DNA of 64,000 bases from Arachnopeziza araneosa (lineage: Eukaryota; Ascomycota; Leotiomycetes; Helotiales; Arachnopezizaceae), in the NCBI GenBank assembly GCA_003988855.1, contig QYAI01000100.1, positions 1-64,000 on the forward strand, written 5' to 3'. Below the pieces are notes generated by a model. That model saw only the letters and a list, made by a program, of their open reading frames with translations, ran no database searches and was not told the origin of the DNA. Position numbers and translations under genes: made by a program. Below, piece after piece: positions 11,968-23,414 of the stretch (its first letter is position 1; each line of letters opens with the position of its first letter).

Positions 11968-12986
11968 GGTGGTAGCAATTCTCCACGCTAATATTTGGGC
12001 GCCCAGCTTCGTGCTTAGGCAAATACTTGAACGAAGGGGAAAATTTGTCGATATACTTGTACGGATTACAAAAGCGACCTTGGGAGCACCCAGCCGCTTT
12101 TTCACCCATCGATTTCAATCATTCAATTTCTTTTCTAACGACGCGATTGCACAATGTTGAATGCATTTCAATTGTAATCACAAGCGACTTCAACAGAACC
12201 TCGCTTTTCTCTTACGGCTAACTTTCTTTACTTTTCAAGTCCTCCTCGACGATTATGACACACAAACACACATATGACGGAGGATTTTTATTGCATCACT
12301 GAGCGCTGCTTCTTCTCTTTTCGCTTTCACGCTTGCGCAGCATTCTACGGGATGCAAATATGGATGGATCGACGACCGATGGATACCCTTGCTTGCTAAT
12401 TACTTTATGATTTCCCTTTTTACTCGATGATTTCCTCTCTGCTTCGGGTCTCGACTGATTTGCTTTGCTTACATTGATGATACCGAGGCATATGGCCGAT
12501 CGCAGATTGGAATATGCGTTGGATGAGATGCTTGCGCTGCTGATGCATGGGAGGAGCTTATTTCGTTGAGTTTACTGGGGAGAGATGGTCTGGATAATGT
12601 ACGATTATGATTCGATGATGTAAGACCGCGTTACTTACCCAGAGGATGGACAGCAGATCAAGGATGAGCTTCATGGATTGGTTGATTGATGGATGGAAAG
12701 ATGGCCGTTGAAGATACTGGTTGAGTGTTTATACACACACCTTTTCACTGGTGCTGCGTGAACATATACCCTTCGTAGTTGACTGAATCAAGATGGGCTT
12801 TGGCCGCAACTGTCTTCTGTATTGTGAATTTACTGAACAGTGATTCATGGTATCGTAGCTTTCATGTCAAGCAAGTAAGCAACAGTACTTTTCCCGCGAA
12901 CCAAAACACCAGCCAGCTCCCAACGCCACTGATGCATCCATTGAATCATTCACATCCCATATCTCCCTTTCCCAGCTCCTTCACAC
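11968..12986. other. Intergenic region between convergent RhoGAP and RRS1 genes
   Basis: No supported gene is seen. The first part is presumably the RhoGAP 3' UTR. Around 12674 on the minus strand an ATG opens a 12-codon frame ending at a perfect gtaagt, but no convincing continuation was found. Confidence 0.4.
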
Positions 12987-13665
12987 TCAATCCCTTGCCC
13001 CACCAGCGCCATTCTTCCGGCCCCTCCTCTCATTCGCCCTCATCAACCGCTCATTCCGCCTGACCTTCTCCTTGCGCTCCCTCCTCCCATCCCCGGCACG
13101 CTCCGTCCCCTCCTTGCGCTCGCGCTCCCTCTTCTCATCCACCTCGACGATCCACTCGCCCTCGCCCGCCTTGTTGGCCCCCTTGTACCCCCACCTGGGC
13201 ACCCACTCGCCCGTCGCCTCGTCGTACACCAGCTTCTTGCGGGCCTCGGCCGTCTTGGGCGCGATGCCTTTCTTGGCTGCGAATCGCTGCCATGTCGTTT
13301 GCGCTTTGGGGGGCGGGAGAGGCTGGGAAAGTGGGTTAGTTGCGTTGAAGGGAGGGCATTGCATGGCATGGCATGGGATAACGCACCTTTTCTCGTGGTA
13401 GTGAGGTGCTGATCTCCGGGAGCGAGAGGAGCACGCCGTTTGGGGTCGAGGCGATCGCACAGGTGCTCAGCAGTTGGTTCAGCAGTGCTTGTGCGCCGTC
13501 GCGAGCCGTCTCTGCCAGGTCGCTCTCCAGATCCGCGGTGCTGGTGAGCTGGAGTGGGTTCGGATCCGAGGCGAGCAGGAGTCCCAGGTCGAAGGTGTAC
13601 GGCGTGGGTTTCTGGACCGTGATGGGGAGTTTGGAGGTGTTCTGGGTTTTGCTTGTGCTGGCCAT
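12987..13665 (-). CDS. RRS1: Ribosome biogenesis regulatory protein Rrs1
   Basis: This is a 204-residue protein in two exons (13387-13665 and 12987-13322, read on the minus strand) with a 64-bp intron. Splicing joins LPREK to PLPPPKAQTTWQRFA, the diagnostic Rrs1 core. Other family landmarks are the DLGLLLASDPNPL segment near the N-terminus, KKLVYDEATGEWVPRWGYKGAN in the middle and a very basic Arg/Glu-rich C-terminus. Rrs1 is an essential nucleolar factor that helps bring 5S rRNA with its ribosomal proteins into the pre-60S particle. Length agrees with the family (about 200). It is divergent to the mitochondrial mS29 gene, with 217 bp between start codons. Confidence 0.96.
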
Positions 13666-13882
13666 TGTGGAGAGCGTTGGCTGGCTGTTGTGCTGTGTTC
13701 AATGCCGTTTCGATGTGGAGGGGAATTTTCGAGACGGGTTGTTAACTTTTTGGAGAGCCGCTTTAGAGCGGCCGCGTTTTAGCGTGGTAGATTATTAGTT
13801 GATCCGTTCCGTTCGCAATATTTCGAGACCTCGCTGCATTAGGCTTCATAGCTCCACGTCCTCCTCACCCCGAACAGAGAGC
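13666..13882. promoter_or_regulatory. Shared promoter of RRS1 and mS29 genes
   Basis: The 217 bp between two divergent start codons must carry both promoters. The stretch includes a gcggccgc site near 13770. No specific factor site can be named with confidence. Confidence 0.5.
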
Positions 13883-15553
13883 ATGATGGCGTCTCCCAAC
13901 TGTTGGAGATGTCTCTCTCGACCCTCTTCATCTCAATTGACCTCCTCCCTCTCGCGACTTGCGCTCTCCCCCTCTGCGAATTTCTCAACAACCAAGGCAA
14001 GGAGACTGCCCATGCCGGCGAAGAAGAAGTCAGGTGTTGCTATTGCGCACAAAGGACAGAAGACTTTGCGGATCAAGAAAAAGGCTCCGGTGAAGGATAA
14101 GGGCAAACCACCTGCGCCGGGAGAGAGGAAGGCGTTGCGGAAGAGGATTGTTTTGAGTAATACGAATGCCCTGGAGGTCGAGGGGATGAGAGATCTGGAT
14201 GTGGAGATGGTGGATGGGCTCGCGGGAGTGGTTGGGCCGGAGGGGGTGGAGAAGGAAACAGGTGCAGTTGGGATGCAGGCGTTGATGAATGCGGTTTCGA
14301 GTCAGGAGGGCCAGGTGGTAGCAGTCCCGAAGCCGCAGAAAAAATTGGTGGGAAGGGAGTTGATTGGCAAGGTTGTGGGATTGAAGGGGGAGACGGTGGA
14401 TAGCTTGAGAGCGGTCGAGGCGTTCAAGATCACCCAGGGATGGGGATTGTTTCGACGGCCTGGGGTCTTGGTGAGAGAGGATAGTGTGATGCTCTCTGAG
14501 AAACTTTTCAAGGCGCAGGACGAGAAGAAGGCTTTGAGATTGGTGCTGGATGGAGAGAAGGGAACTGGGAAATCAATTATGCTCCTCCAGGGTATGGCTA
14601 CGGCATTCTTGAAGGGCTGGGTGGTGATCAATATCCCAGAAGGTAAAGCCGTGTTTCGGTATTGAAGCTATATGCTAACTTCTGCTACAGCGCAGGATAT
14701 TACAACCGCAGTAACTGACTATGCACCTCTTCCTGGAACCAACCCTACTCAATGGGTCCAAAATAATTACATCACCAACCTCCTCACTCAGATCCAGAAA
14801 GCCAACAATCAACTCTTGCAAACCATGGAAGTCATAAAGAAACATAATCTTCCTGTCCCTCTCCAGTCCAACATATCCCTTGCACGTCTTTGCGAACTAG
14901 GTGCTCGAGATCCCGAAATAGCATGGCCTTTTTTCCAAGCTTTCTGGTCTGAAATCACAGCTGAAGGTCGACCGCCCGTTATGATGTGTATCGACGGTCT
15001 CCAACACATTATGCGAGACAGTTTCTATGTCGCCACAGATATGTCACCTATTCACTCTCACGATTTGGCCATCATCCGTCACTTTGTGGATCTTCTCTCC
15101 GGCTCCCAACCTTTACCCAACGGTGGTGCTATCCTAGCAGCTACCAATCGAAGTCACGCTCCCATCTCAACGAGCACGAACTTCATGCTCAAAAACACAG
15201 TGGAGAAACAGACTAATCAGTCAATCGAAGTTGAGAATCAAGCTATCAGAGCACACAATCAACTAAATGGGAACGAGGATTCATTGGAGGAGAAAGTGCC
15301 AGTTGAAGTGACGCCTAGGGATCCTTATGAGAGCTCATATGATTACAGAACGGAGAAGGTGCTTGAAACAGCCGAGGTTATGCTATTGAAAGGCTTGAGT
15401 AAAGCTGAGGCTAGGGGATTGATGGAATATTGGGCTCAGAGTGGAGTGCTGAGAGCGCGTGTTGATGAGAGAAGTGTAGCCGAGAAGTGGACTCTTGCAG
15501 GTGGTGGAATTGCCGGAGAGATTCAGAGAGGATCCCTCTGGGCTCATATATAG
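13883..15553 (+). CDS. RSM23: Mitochondrial small ribosomal subunit protein mS29 (DAP3 family)
   Basis: This is a 540-residue protein in two exons (13883-14642 and 14691-15553; 48-bp intron). The N-terminus is Ser/Arg-rich and lacks acidic residues after the first few, as in a mitochondrial presequence. A P-loop GEKGTGKS lies at about 224-231, and the splice restores INIPEAQDITTAVTDYAPL, the DAP3/Rsm23 signature following the P-loop. A Walker-B-like strand is seen at PVMMCIDGLQ, and further matches continue to the end. In the family this is a GTP-binding protein of the head of the mitochondrial 28S/37S subunit. Start: two adjacent ATGs at 13883 and 13886; the first is used. It is divergent to RRS1, so cytosolic and mitochondrial ribosome genes share one promoter region. 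Confidence 0.95.
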
Positions 15554-16321
15554 ACTGCAGTTGTAAGTTGTATATTATTGTCAAGATCGATCTTGATTGG
15601 TGTAGAATACATGGATTTGGTGTTTGATGTAGTAGGTATCAGGAATCAATCTCACTTTCTTGTTCATCGTATGAGGAATAGTAGGCAACTCTGACGTTTC
15701 TTTCTGAGTACTAATTACGCTGAGCTCACCAGTGTGGACGAGTATGGGAAGGAGCAGCCGGAAAGCGTGTATCAGAGAATTTCGAAATCCTTCTTGGAGA
15801 ATCGACATCACTTTACCACCTCTCAATCTAGCCTTTTTTTTCTACGAGGCACCGACAGCGTCTCCGGTCTCATCTTGGTGCGTAACTCCTTTCTTCATAT
15901 TGACCATTCGACCGATTTCCTCAATCTCCTTACATTGCTACCGTTGTATCATTATCTCCTATTTGTCAGCGTAAAGTTGATATTTTATGTCCTTGATTGG
16001 GGATAGGGTTCAAAAGAGAGTTCCAATTGTCGGTCGTTGGTATGTACAATGAATCCGGGCTTGATGCGGCCAGGCCGTATTTTCCTTGATCCCCTGGAAG
16101 AATTGCCTACATACGAGGGTCTTAAGTTAAACAGGGATGAAGACAGCACAAATCTTCAATGATACTGACCTGCTCGTCGTGGACTTCGCCCTCGCTTCGA
16201 GTGATGACACTGCCACCACAAATTAGGCTGAAGATATACAATCCCGGCACTTCTAAGCGCCGGACTTATAACCCTCATAAAGCGATGTCTAGGTCAATGT
16301 TTCCTTTTGCTTCAAGTGGAT
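15554..16321. other. Intergenic region
   Basis: No gene is supported across these 768 bp. Overlapping small frames near 15732-16006 show no conserved features. Confidence 0.4.
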
Positions 16322-17432
16322 ATGTCTAAAAACTACAGCAATACCGAGCTATCAACATTCCTTGCGACAGGCCTTCAGCCATGGCCCGAGCCCCGGTCTA
16401 TCACCGAAGTCATTCTACGCTTTGTTGCAACATACATCTTTGCTCTTGCCAACTATGGCCACTTAGGCAGCTTGATCAATCTACCTAAAAAACTTCATAC
16501 TGGTTATGTTGGCGTCTTCTTCCTCAAGCCCACGATAATCATCGGCCAGCTGGTTTACGGCTTCTTCGCAGCGATCAGATACGAGCCTGCTCAAAATGAG
16601 ACGGATGAGGAAGCAGACTTCTATTTCTATCTTCAAGGATTGATGGGGGTACATGCATTACCAAATGAGAGGGCTCTCTTGGACCACGGTATGGATGATA
16701 AGTCCCCAATACCGTTATTCAGGGCGGGATACCGATCAGTTCAACGCTCAACTTACAAAGTCTCGTGGAAGTGGTGGGGAAGGGTGGTGGCTTGCCTCTT
16801 GACTGTTACCCAAGCCGTTGGAACTGTGGTGCTATTCGTCCGCCGCCTAAAACACCACCAAGTTGGAGTGTCACCTACGAAGAGCTGGAAGCAGCTCGGA
16901 ACGCAGCTTGGAATAGTCACGCCGCAGCTCACTACCCATTTTGGGATATCCATTTTATGATAGATACTCTCATTGGCCTTGCGGCCCTGAGCAGCGCAGT
17001 TTCTGGGATTGTGGCCCTTATCATTTTACTGATGAGGCTAGAGTGGCAAGTCACCAGTCCCGTTCGACCTGAAACTCTCAGGCATCCCCGACTCACTGCT
17101 ATTGGAACACAGCTGGTAATTGCTTTTGTCTGCACGGGGTGGATAAACGGTCACGTTTTCAAGCTTCTCCTGTACATCCCCCGTGTTTTTTCGGTGAGGG
17201 CCGTGGATTTGAGTCGGTACTTGTTGGGATCTTGGTGTACATCTTTCGGCGAGACGTCTTTAAACGCATCGGGGTAAAGTTAAACAAGGTCCAGCCTATT
17301 CTTTTCTCCGTCCTCATTATCGTTGTCGCGATCGATATTGTAGTCAATCTGGTGATATCTTTTTCGGAATTGGCAACCGCGCAAAATGGTGGGTGGAAAG
17401 ATCCTGTTTCGGATCTGTTATTGGTCATATGA
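16322..17432 (+). pseudogene. Multi-pass membrane protein gene with two apparent 1-nt deletions
   Basis: Protein-like sequence runs through three frames in succession: from the ATG at 16322 to about 16840, then the -1 frame to about 17190, then another -1 frame to the stop at 17430-17432. Each switch falls inside otherwise continuous coding sequence: VGTVVLF to CGAIRPP in the first case and IPRVFF to GEGRGFESVLVG in the second, the latter at a run of six T. There are about five or six hydrophobic membrane segments (for example IIIGQLVYGFFAAI, LIGLAALSSAVSGIVALIILL, ILFSVLIIVVAIDIVV). No good GT-AG pair of suitable length restores the frame at either place, so I favour two 1-nt deletions or sequencing errors. 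The family is an unrecognised fungal membrane protein. If intact it would have about 370 residues. Confidence 0.6.
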
Positions 17433-18219
17433 TTCAGGCGATTTTCTCTTTTGTGTAAAGTTTTGATGGGAATGATTCGGAGTAATTAGTTTTTCACAGT
17501 ATCCTGGAAAATGAAAAAAGATTTCCTCGACTTTGAGAAATTAAAAAAAAAAGATTTCACGACGAAATAAGTTTATAAAGCTCCAAATCAGAGCTCTTCC
17601 TTTTACATCAACTGGCCCTCTGTCTTAAAGCGTCCCTGACATTTGACAACATTTGCGGTGTACCTTGAGCCATCTGTGTGAAAGTTCCCTACGGGTTCAG
17701 CCAAATATCCTGGCAATCAGAAGAAGGTGGGACTCGAAATTCTTGATTCTGTATTCTGAATCAATCCGCCAGGTCATTTGGAAATTCACGGTCGCTCCTT
17801 TGTTCCTGAGCGTGCCATAGTCTTCCGCAAGAGAAGCAAGAGTTTTTTTTGGGCGGCCGTTCCGAGCGTCCAGCTTGAAGTCCGACTTTGTGCCATCGCG
17901 TGTGAATAAATCATGGGTGAAGGCCTAGTTGCGGTGTCCTGTAATTTTCAGGTGATTGTGTTACCAAAACTTCGGATAGTAGATTCAAATAATATCACGC
18001 TAGGCGGCGAGCTACGAGTAAGTATACCGCTAATTTGGTTAGCCTACCTAGACTGCGTTTGAATGCCGACACTTTTCACTCAGCTCTACACCATCGTTTA
18101 GCCATACGCCTCCAAAAGCTTTTTCATTACTTTTGAATAATCTTTGTAAAGTCAAAATCAAATGCAGTAAAGCAGACTTCTTAACAAGTAGCCAAGATGA
18201 CAAATTCTATGAGTAGCCT
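17433..18219. other. Intergenic region
   Basis: No gene is seen. The DNA is AT-rich with short A and T runs near 17520-17560. Confidence 0.4.
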
Positions 18220-18715
18220 CATCTCGGGGCCTCATACTACGAACAACATTCTTGGAGGCATATCTGTGCAAGATCTTTGCATCGGTCAAGTGGGTGTTTC
18301 CAGCCGCCAAACTCCAATACCCGGCACAACGAGATTTCGAATTTAGCAGTAGTTCGCTCGCGGAAGCCTTGAAGGGTGAAGAGATCATATCTCAGTGGTT
18401 TGATGTGTGGGATATCAAAGCGCCAGGCGAGGAGGAGTTGATGATTCCTGGATTGCAAGAGAGCATTCGAGATATTGTCAGCATTATCAGCAACGAAGCG
18501 CAAACAGTCCCTCTAAATCAAATCGTCCTTGGTGGAATCAGTCAAGGTTGCGCGGCTGCAATTCTTACTCTTCTGTCTTCTGGTATGGACCTTGGTGGCT
18601 TTATTGGCTGGTGTAGCTGGCTTCCATTCCGAAGCCGTGTTCAGCATATTGATACCAGATTCATTTACGATAAAAACAAACTATGGCGACACATCCACGC
18701 TATCTCGAAATCATC
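18220..18715 (+). pseudogene. Acyl-protein thioesterase / carboxylesterase fragment
   Basis: The frame contains a core typical of fungal phospholipase/carboxylesterase-type alpha/beta hydrolases: FASVKWVFPAAK, ISQWFDVWDIK, GLQESIRDIV, and the nucleophile elbow GGISQGCAAA followed by GGFIGWCSWLPFR. The N-terminal oxyanion segment (HG-x-G) is missing and there is no ATG upstream in frame. The frame loses similarity after LPFR, so the catalytic Asp and His region is gone as well. It is therefore a truncated copy at both ends. It lies 330 bp upstream of the histidine kinase on the same strand with no functional link evident. Confidence 0.75.
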
Positions 18716-19048
18716 ATCAGATCTCAAAGCCAGGCCGCTCAAACAACAGATATCGGTCTCCAGAGAACTTCAGAGTCAGCAAATGCTTACTCAGAGCAAG
18801 TTGTGGTCGCGTGGCGGTCAGGGCGGGCGCTAACGGCAGCCACTTCAATCATAGCCGGCTCCAGGTTTATCATCTCACTTTGCGTCAGCTTCAAAACCAT
18901 CAACAAACCATGCCATTTCCTTCATTCTTCTTTCGTGATTCTAGGTCGATTATCTCTCGTCTTGCCATGCGGAGCTGATCCCCGTCCTCGAGTTCGCCCA
19001 GGAAGAACCATCCGCCACGTGGCGCACCCATCACCAACCGCAAGAACC

Positions 19049-22000
19049 ATGGGGAGACGGAAATACCCATCTTTCGATCTGTTCGCTGATCTCCCGCCGC
19101 CAAATTTAACGCCCTTTCAGCAGCGGTATGTTCGGGATTTTGATTGGGGATCCTCTCCTCTAGGACCGGTCCGTGACTGGCCACTCCAGTTGCGTCAGAT
19201 GATGAATATTATCCAGAGAGACGTTGGTCCCAGTTGTATCTGGTGGGATATGCCTGCGGAGGATGAAAACATAGATGTAGTTATCGTGTATAATGAGGCT
19301 TACACGCACCTTATGTGCGTATGATTTCTCTTTCTTTCCAGAGGCCATCTAACAGCACCGCCAGCGGCCAGAAGCATCCAAGTCTCCAAGGATCGGATCC
19401 AAAATATGGTTTTGCTGAAATATGGCACCAATTTGCTCAATTACTAGAACTCGCTCGTCAAACAGGCGACACGATAGAAGACAAGGATTCTTTCGTACTC
19501 TTGGAAAGGAATGGGTTTCCCGAAGAGACATACTTCAGTTGGAAATTCATCCCTATAATTGGCCCAGATGGCTACATTGTGGGATCTTATAATACTGCCG
19601 TTGAGTCCACCGAGGAGGTCATTGCAGCTAGAAGGCTTGCCACCATTCAACATCTTGGCCAAATGATTACCTCGTCGCTACCCTACCACGGAAATTGGGG
19701 CACCGTTTTGACTGGCCTGACTGGAAGTGAAAATGATATTCCTCTGGCATTATTATACTCCGTCGCTAGCAAACGAGCAACTCCTCCTCTCGCACCTCGC
19801 GATGCATCAGAACCTGATGGATCTTATTGCTACTTGGAAGGTAGCTTGGGTGTAGATAAGGATCATTCGATTGCACCGCGACTTATTAATATTGGAAACG
19901 ACACCGAACTGGGATGGGCTGCTGTATTTCGGAAAGCGATGGAAAACAACGATAATTATCTATTGCTTGAACTTGGACACGAATTGCTTCCAGCCACCCT
20001 ATTTGATAACCTTTCATGGCGTGGGTTCAACATTCCATCGAAACAGATTGTTGTTTGTCCTATTCGATCACCGACTACATCAGCTGTTTTGAGCTTCCTT
20101 GTAATTGCGCTAAATCCTCGTCGGCCCTATGATAAGACCTATGAAGACTGGATTGGAGTCCTGATTAAATCAATCGCGACACCACATGTGGAAGCAGTCA
20201 CTGCCGCGGCTGATAGTGCTCAATTGTCGAAACGCCTCCTTATTCAGACGAAAAATCTACGAGAATCTGAAAAGAAGTTCCTACATTTTGCAAGACGTTC
20301 AACGGTTGGCATACTGATTCTAGAACCAGATGGAAACCTCCTTTTCGGTAACAACGCTTGGTTTGAGTTGATCATGGCCAAGGCGTCTTCGAGAGACCAG
20401 TACGATGATGCTATTCATCCCGATGATCAGGAATTACGGAACGCGAAGTGGGCTCAGATGCTCCACGAAAAAGTGCCAGTCAATTACCAACTTCGATTTA
20501 ATAAGCCTTGGACACCTCCGCCAAGCTTAGGAGTAGGAGCAGCCGAGACTTGCACATTTACTCTCATTTATATGTGGCCTGATGTTGATAAGGATGGTAA
20601 CATACAAAGCATCATGGCCACAGCTACTGATATTAGCGAGATGAAGTTTATCGAGGATCAACTACGTCAGAAAAGTCTTGACGCCGAGCAACGAGTGAAA
20701 CAACAAGAGGTATGCTAAACCCCGATATTTTGTCTCCTGCGCAGCGATTTGGAGTGAATCTCTCACTCCGTTCAAATAATTTACTGTATACAGCCGTTGA
20801 TGGTTGGGATATTGACATGAATAGGCGTTCGTTGACATGGTCAGTCACGAAATTAGTGAGTTCAATCTGGCGATTAAACTTCTTGGCGTTAATTCTGTCT
20901 TACAGGGAATCCACTTTCCGCTATCCTACATTGTGCTGATGAGATATCTACATCCCTCACTAAGCAAATAACGCAATCGTCCTCTTTAGTCGGAATAGAC
21001 GAAACGCATAATCTTATTCAAGCAGCTGATACTATTTCATATTGCGCAATGCACCAGAAACGTATCGTTGACGACATATTAACTCTCTCTCGGCTAGATT
21101 CTAACCTCTTGGAAGTGACACCACAACCAGCAGAGCCCATAGACTTGGTGGAGACATCACTCAAGATGTTTGAGACTGAATTGAAGAAACTTAACATGCA
21201 ACTTCAGCTTGTAGTTGACCAATCAATGAGAGAGTTGCATATTCACTGGCTTTTATTTGACAGTAACCGGGTCCTTCAAGTACTTGTTAACTTGATGACA
21301 AACGCAGTTAAATTTACCAGAGACTCGACTAATCGGAGAGATATTACTGTGAAGCTTGCTGCTTCTCTTCAACCACCCCCAGATACAGATGGAGAGTTAA
21401 CCTACGTTCCTTCAATGGATCGTAAAATACAAACACCAAGCCACGTTTGGTGTGACTGGCCAACTGACGAGACTGTATTTTTATCCTGTAGTGTTTCGGA
21501 CACTGGGAAAGGAATTACTAAAAACGAACTAAAGGGTTTATTTCATCGTTTCTCTCAGGCCTCTCCAAAGACTCAGGTTCAATAGTAAGCTCAGCACTTG
21601 ACCAAATAACAGGGAAACTGACTCTGGGAAGCGGAGGCTCCGGTCTTGGTCTTTATATTAGCAGACAACTGAGTGAGATGCAAGGGTATGGTAACCTGTC
21701 ATTAACGAACTGAAGTTAACCAAAGTAGCGGTAAGATTGGAGTGAAATCTGAATATGGAGTTGGAAGCACCTTCACATTCTACATCAGAACACTTCGAAC
21801 GTCGGCACCTAAAACCCCGGATTTGAAAATGCAGGTTCCTGATTTCGGTCGTATGAAAGAAGAGCTGCCAAGCGCATGTGGCTCTGGTACTGGGATTGCT
21901 GACATCACTGACACGAATGAAACGCGTCTACATCTGCTTTCACAACTGTCTCTGCCGAATGCTGCTGGCGCTGAAACGGATAGTAATTCAAGTCCTGATG

Positions 22001-22550
22001 TGGGTTTTTCATTTGCCTCTTTCTGATTAGAAGGGACTGTCTTTGGTCCGAAATTGTTGTACTGATCTTCGAACAGAAAAAGCACATTCTCATAGTTGAA
22101 GACAATCTCGTGTAAATATCTCATTCTTTCTCATAAGAGTCAAAACTAACACTCTCCAGCAACCAAAATGTCCTTGCCAAACAACTCCGCAAGCGCGGCT
22201 ACCGCGTAAGTGTCGCCAACCACGGCCAGGAATGTCTTACCTTCCTCACATCCACTACCTTCTGGACAGCGAACCACAATTCCGGCGACAAACTCGACGT
22301 TATCTTGATGGACTGGGAGATGCCCGTCATGGATGGTCTGACATGTGTCAAGTGCATTCGAGACCTGGAATGTGCAGACAAGATTAACGCTCATATTCCG
22401 GTTGTGGCCGTAACGGCGAATGCCAGGAGTCAGCAGAGATTGGCTGCCGAGGAAGCTGGTATGGATGACGTTGTTACAAAGCCATATCGTGTCAGTGAGA
22501 TTTTGGAACAGGTTTCTGGGGTTTTGGAGAGGTTTGCGAGGAAGAATTGA
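19049..22550 (+). CDS. Hybrid histidine kinase with PAS-like sensor and receiver domain
   Basis: This is a 1023-residue protein in eight exons: 19049-19314, 19365-20709, 20825-20855, 20906-21584, 21632-21685, 21729-21999, 22077-22111 and 22160-22550. All phases agree and every junction restores a family motif. A PAS-like segment lies near 393-510 (TVGILILEPDGNLLFGNN). The H box is FVDMVSHEIRNPLSA with the phospho-acceptor at His545. The ATP-binding domain has NLMTNAVKF (N box), SDTGKGI (G1), FHRFSQAS (F) and GGSGLGLYIS (G2). The receiver domain has VEDN, ILMDWEMP with the acceptor at Asp945, VTANA and TKPY. There is no transmembrane segment, so it is a soluble sensor acting through a phosphotransfer protein; the stimulus is unknown. 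Start: first ATG of the open frame. All catalytic residues are present. Confidence 0.95.
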
Positions 22551-23414
22551 GGGTTAAACTCAGGTCATTGACATTTAAGGTGTTGGCATATAGAGATATA
22601 AACCTAGCCTAAGAACCAACTGAAGGAAATCAACTGTTCAGACTAGTATTTTCGCAACTAACCTGTCTGAGTTTAAGTTGGTTGGCTTTCCCTAAGCTTC
22701 GCTCTCAAAGGTAGACCGTCTCCTTTTAACAGCATGAAACGTATTTGAACTGGGACATAAAAGTAGCAGAACACAAGTGAATAAACTGAAAGTAGAGAAA
22801 GAAGAAAACAACGGGAATGAATTGATGGATATGCCATATTTAGAGAAATGATCATATTGTTGATACTTCGTACGGCTCGGTAATCAGGGCAGTGGCTTGA
22901 ACGCCGCACAGAAGACTCGGCAGAAGATTAGGGCAATCGTACACAAACCAGATAGGAAATCCATCACAAAGGAGTAGCAGAAGCCTTAAAATAATCCAGC
23001 CTCGTAAAATGACTGGAGTATTCATTTCAAACCAATCGCACTTATTAGAACTATCGCATACTTCGGGACCGTACAGAATAGTTGATGCAGAGGGACTTTG
23101 CAGTGCTAAATTTGCCGCAAATATTCCGCGTGGGTAAGCTTCTTCCCGCTGATGGCGCCGTGCGGCACATCCAGCTCTGCAACGCTAAGCCTGGAACCGG
23201 CTTGTTATTGATTTGTGGCGTCTATCCAAATCTCCACCGTCGCGACCAGTATCGATGATATCCCGAAGAGGAAGAGGTAAAAAGGAAAATAATCTCCGGC
23301 TGTACCGGCCGGGTTTGGCTATCATGAACTCAGCTGCCCCACTGTATCTATATATATTATAAAGCCTCCTTGATCATTTCGTCAGAGTTGTTTGTACTTT
23401 ATTTGTCCCGCAAT
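22551..23414. other. Intergenic region
   Basis: No gene is seen over 860 bp. The end has a TATA-like tatctatatatatta at about 23345-23360, roughly 55-70 bp upstream of the next start codon, which could be the core promoter of the secreted protein gene. Confidence 0.45.

Noticed and set aside
12600..12680. Minus-strand ATG with a 12-codon hydrophobic start and a perfect gtaagt donor
   Set aside because: No acceptor gave a convincing second exon with a conserved product, so a small secreted peptide gene is not supported.
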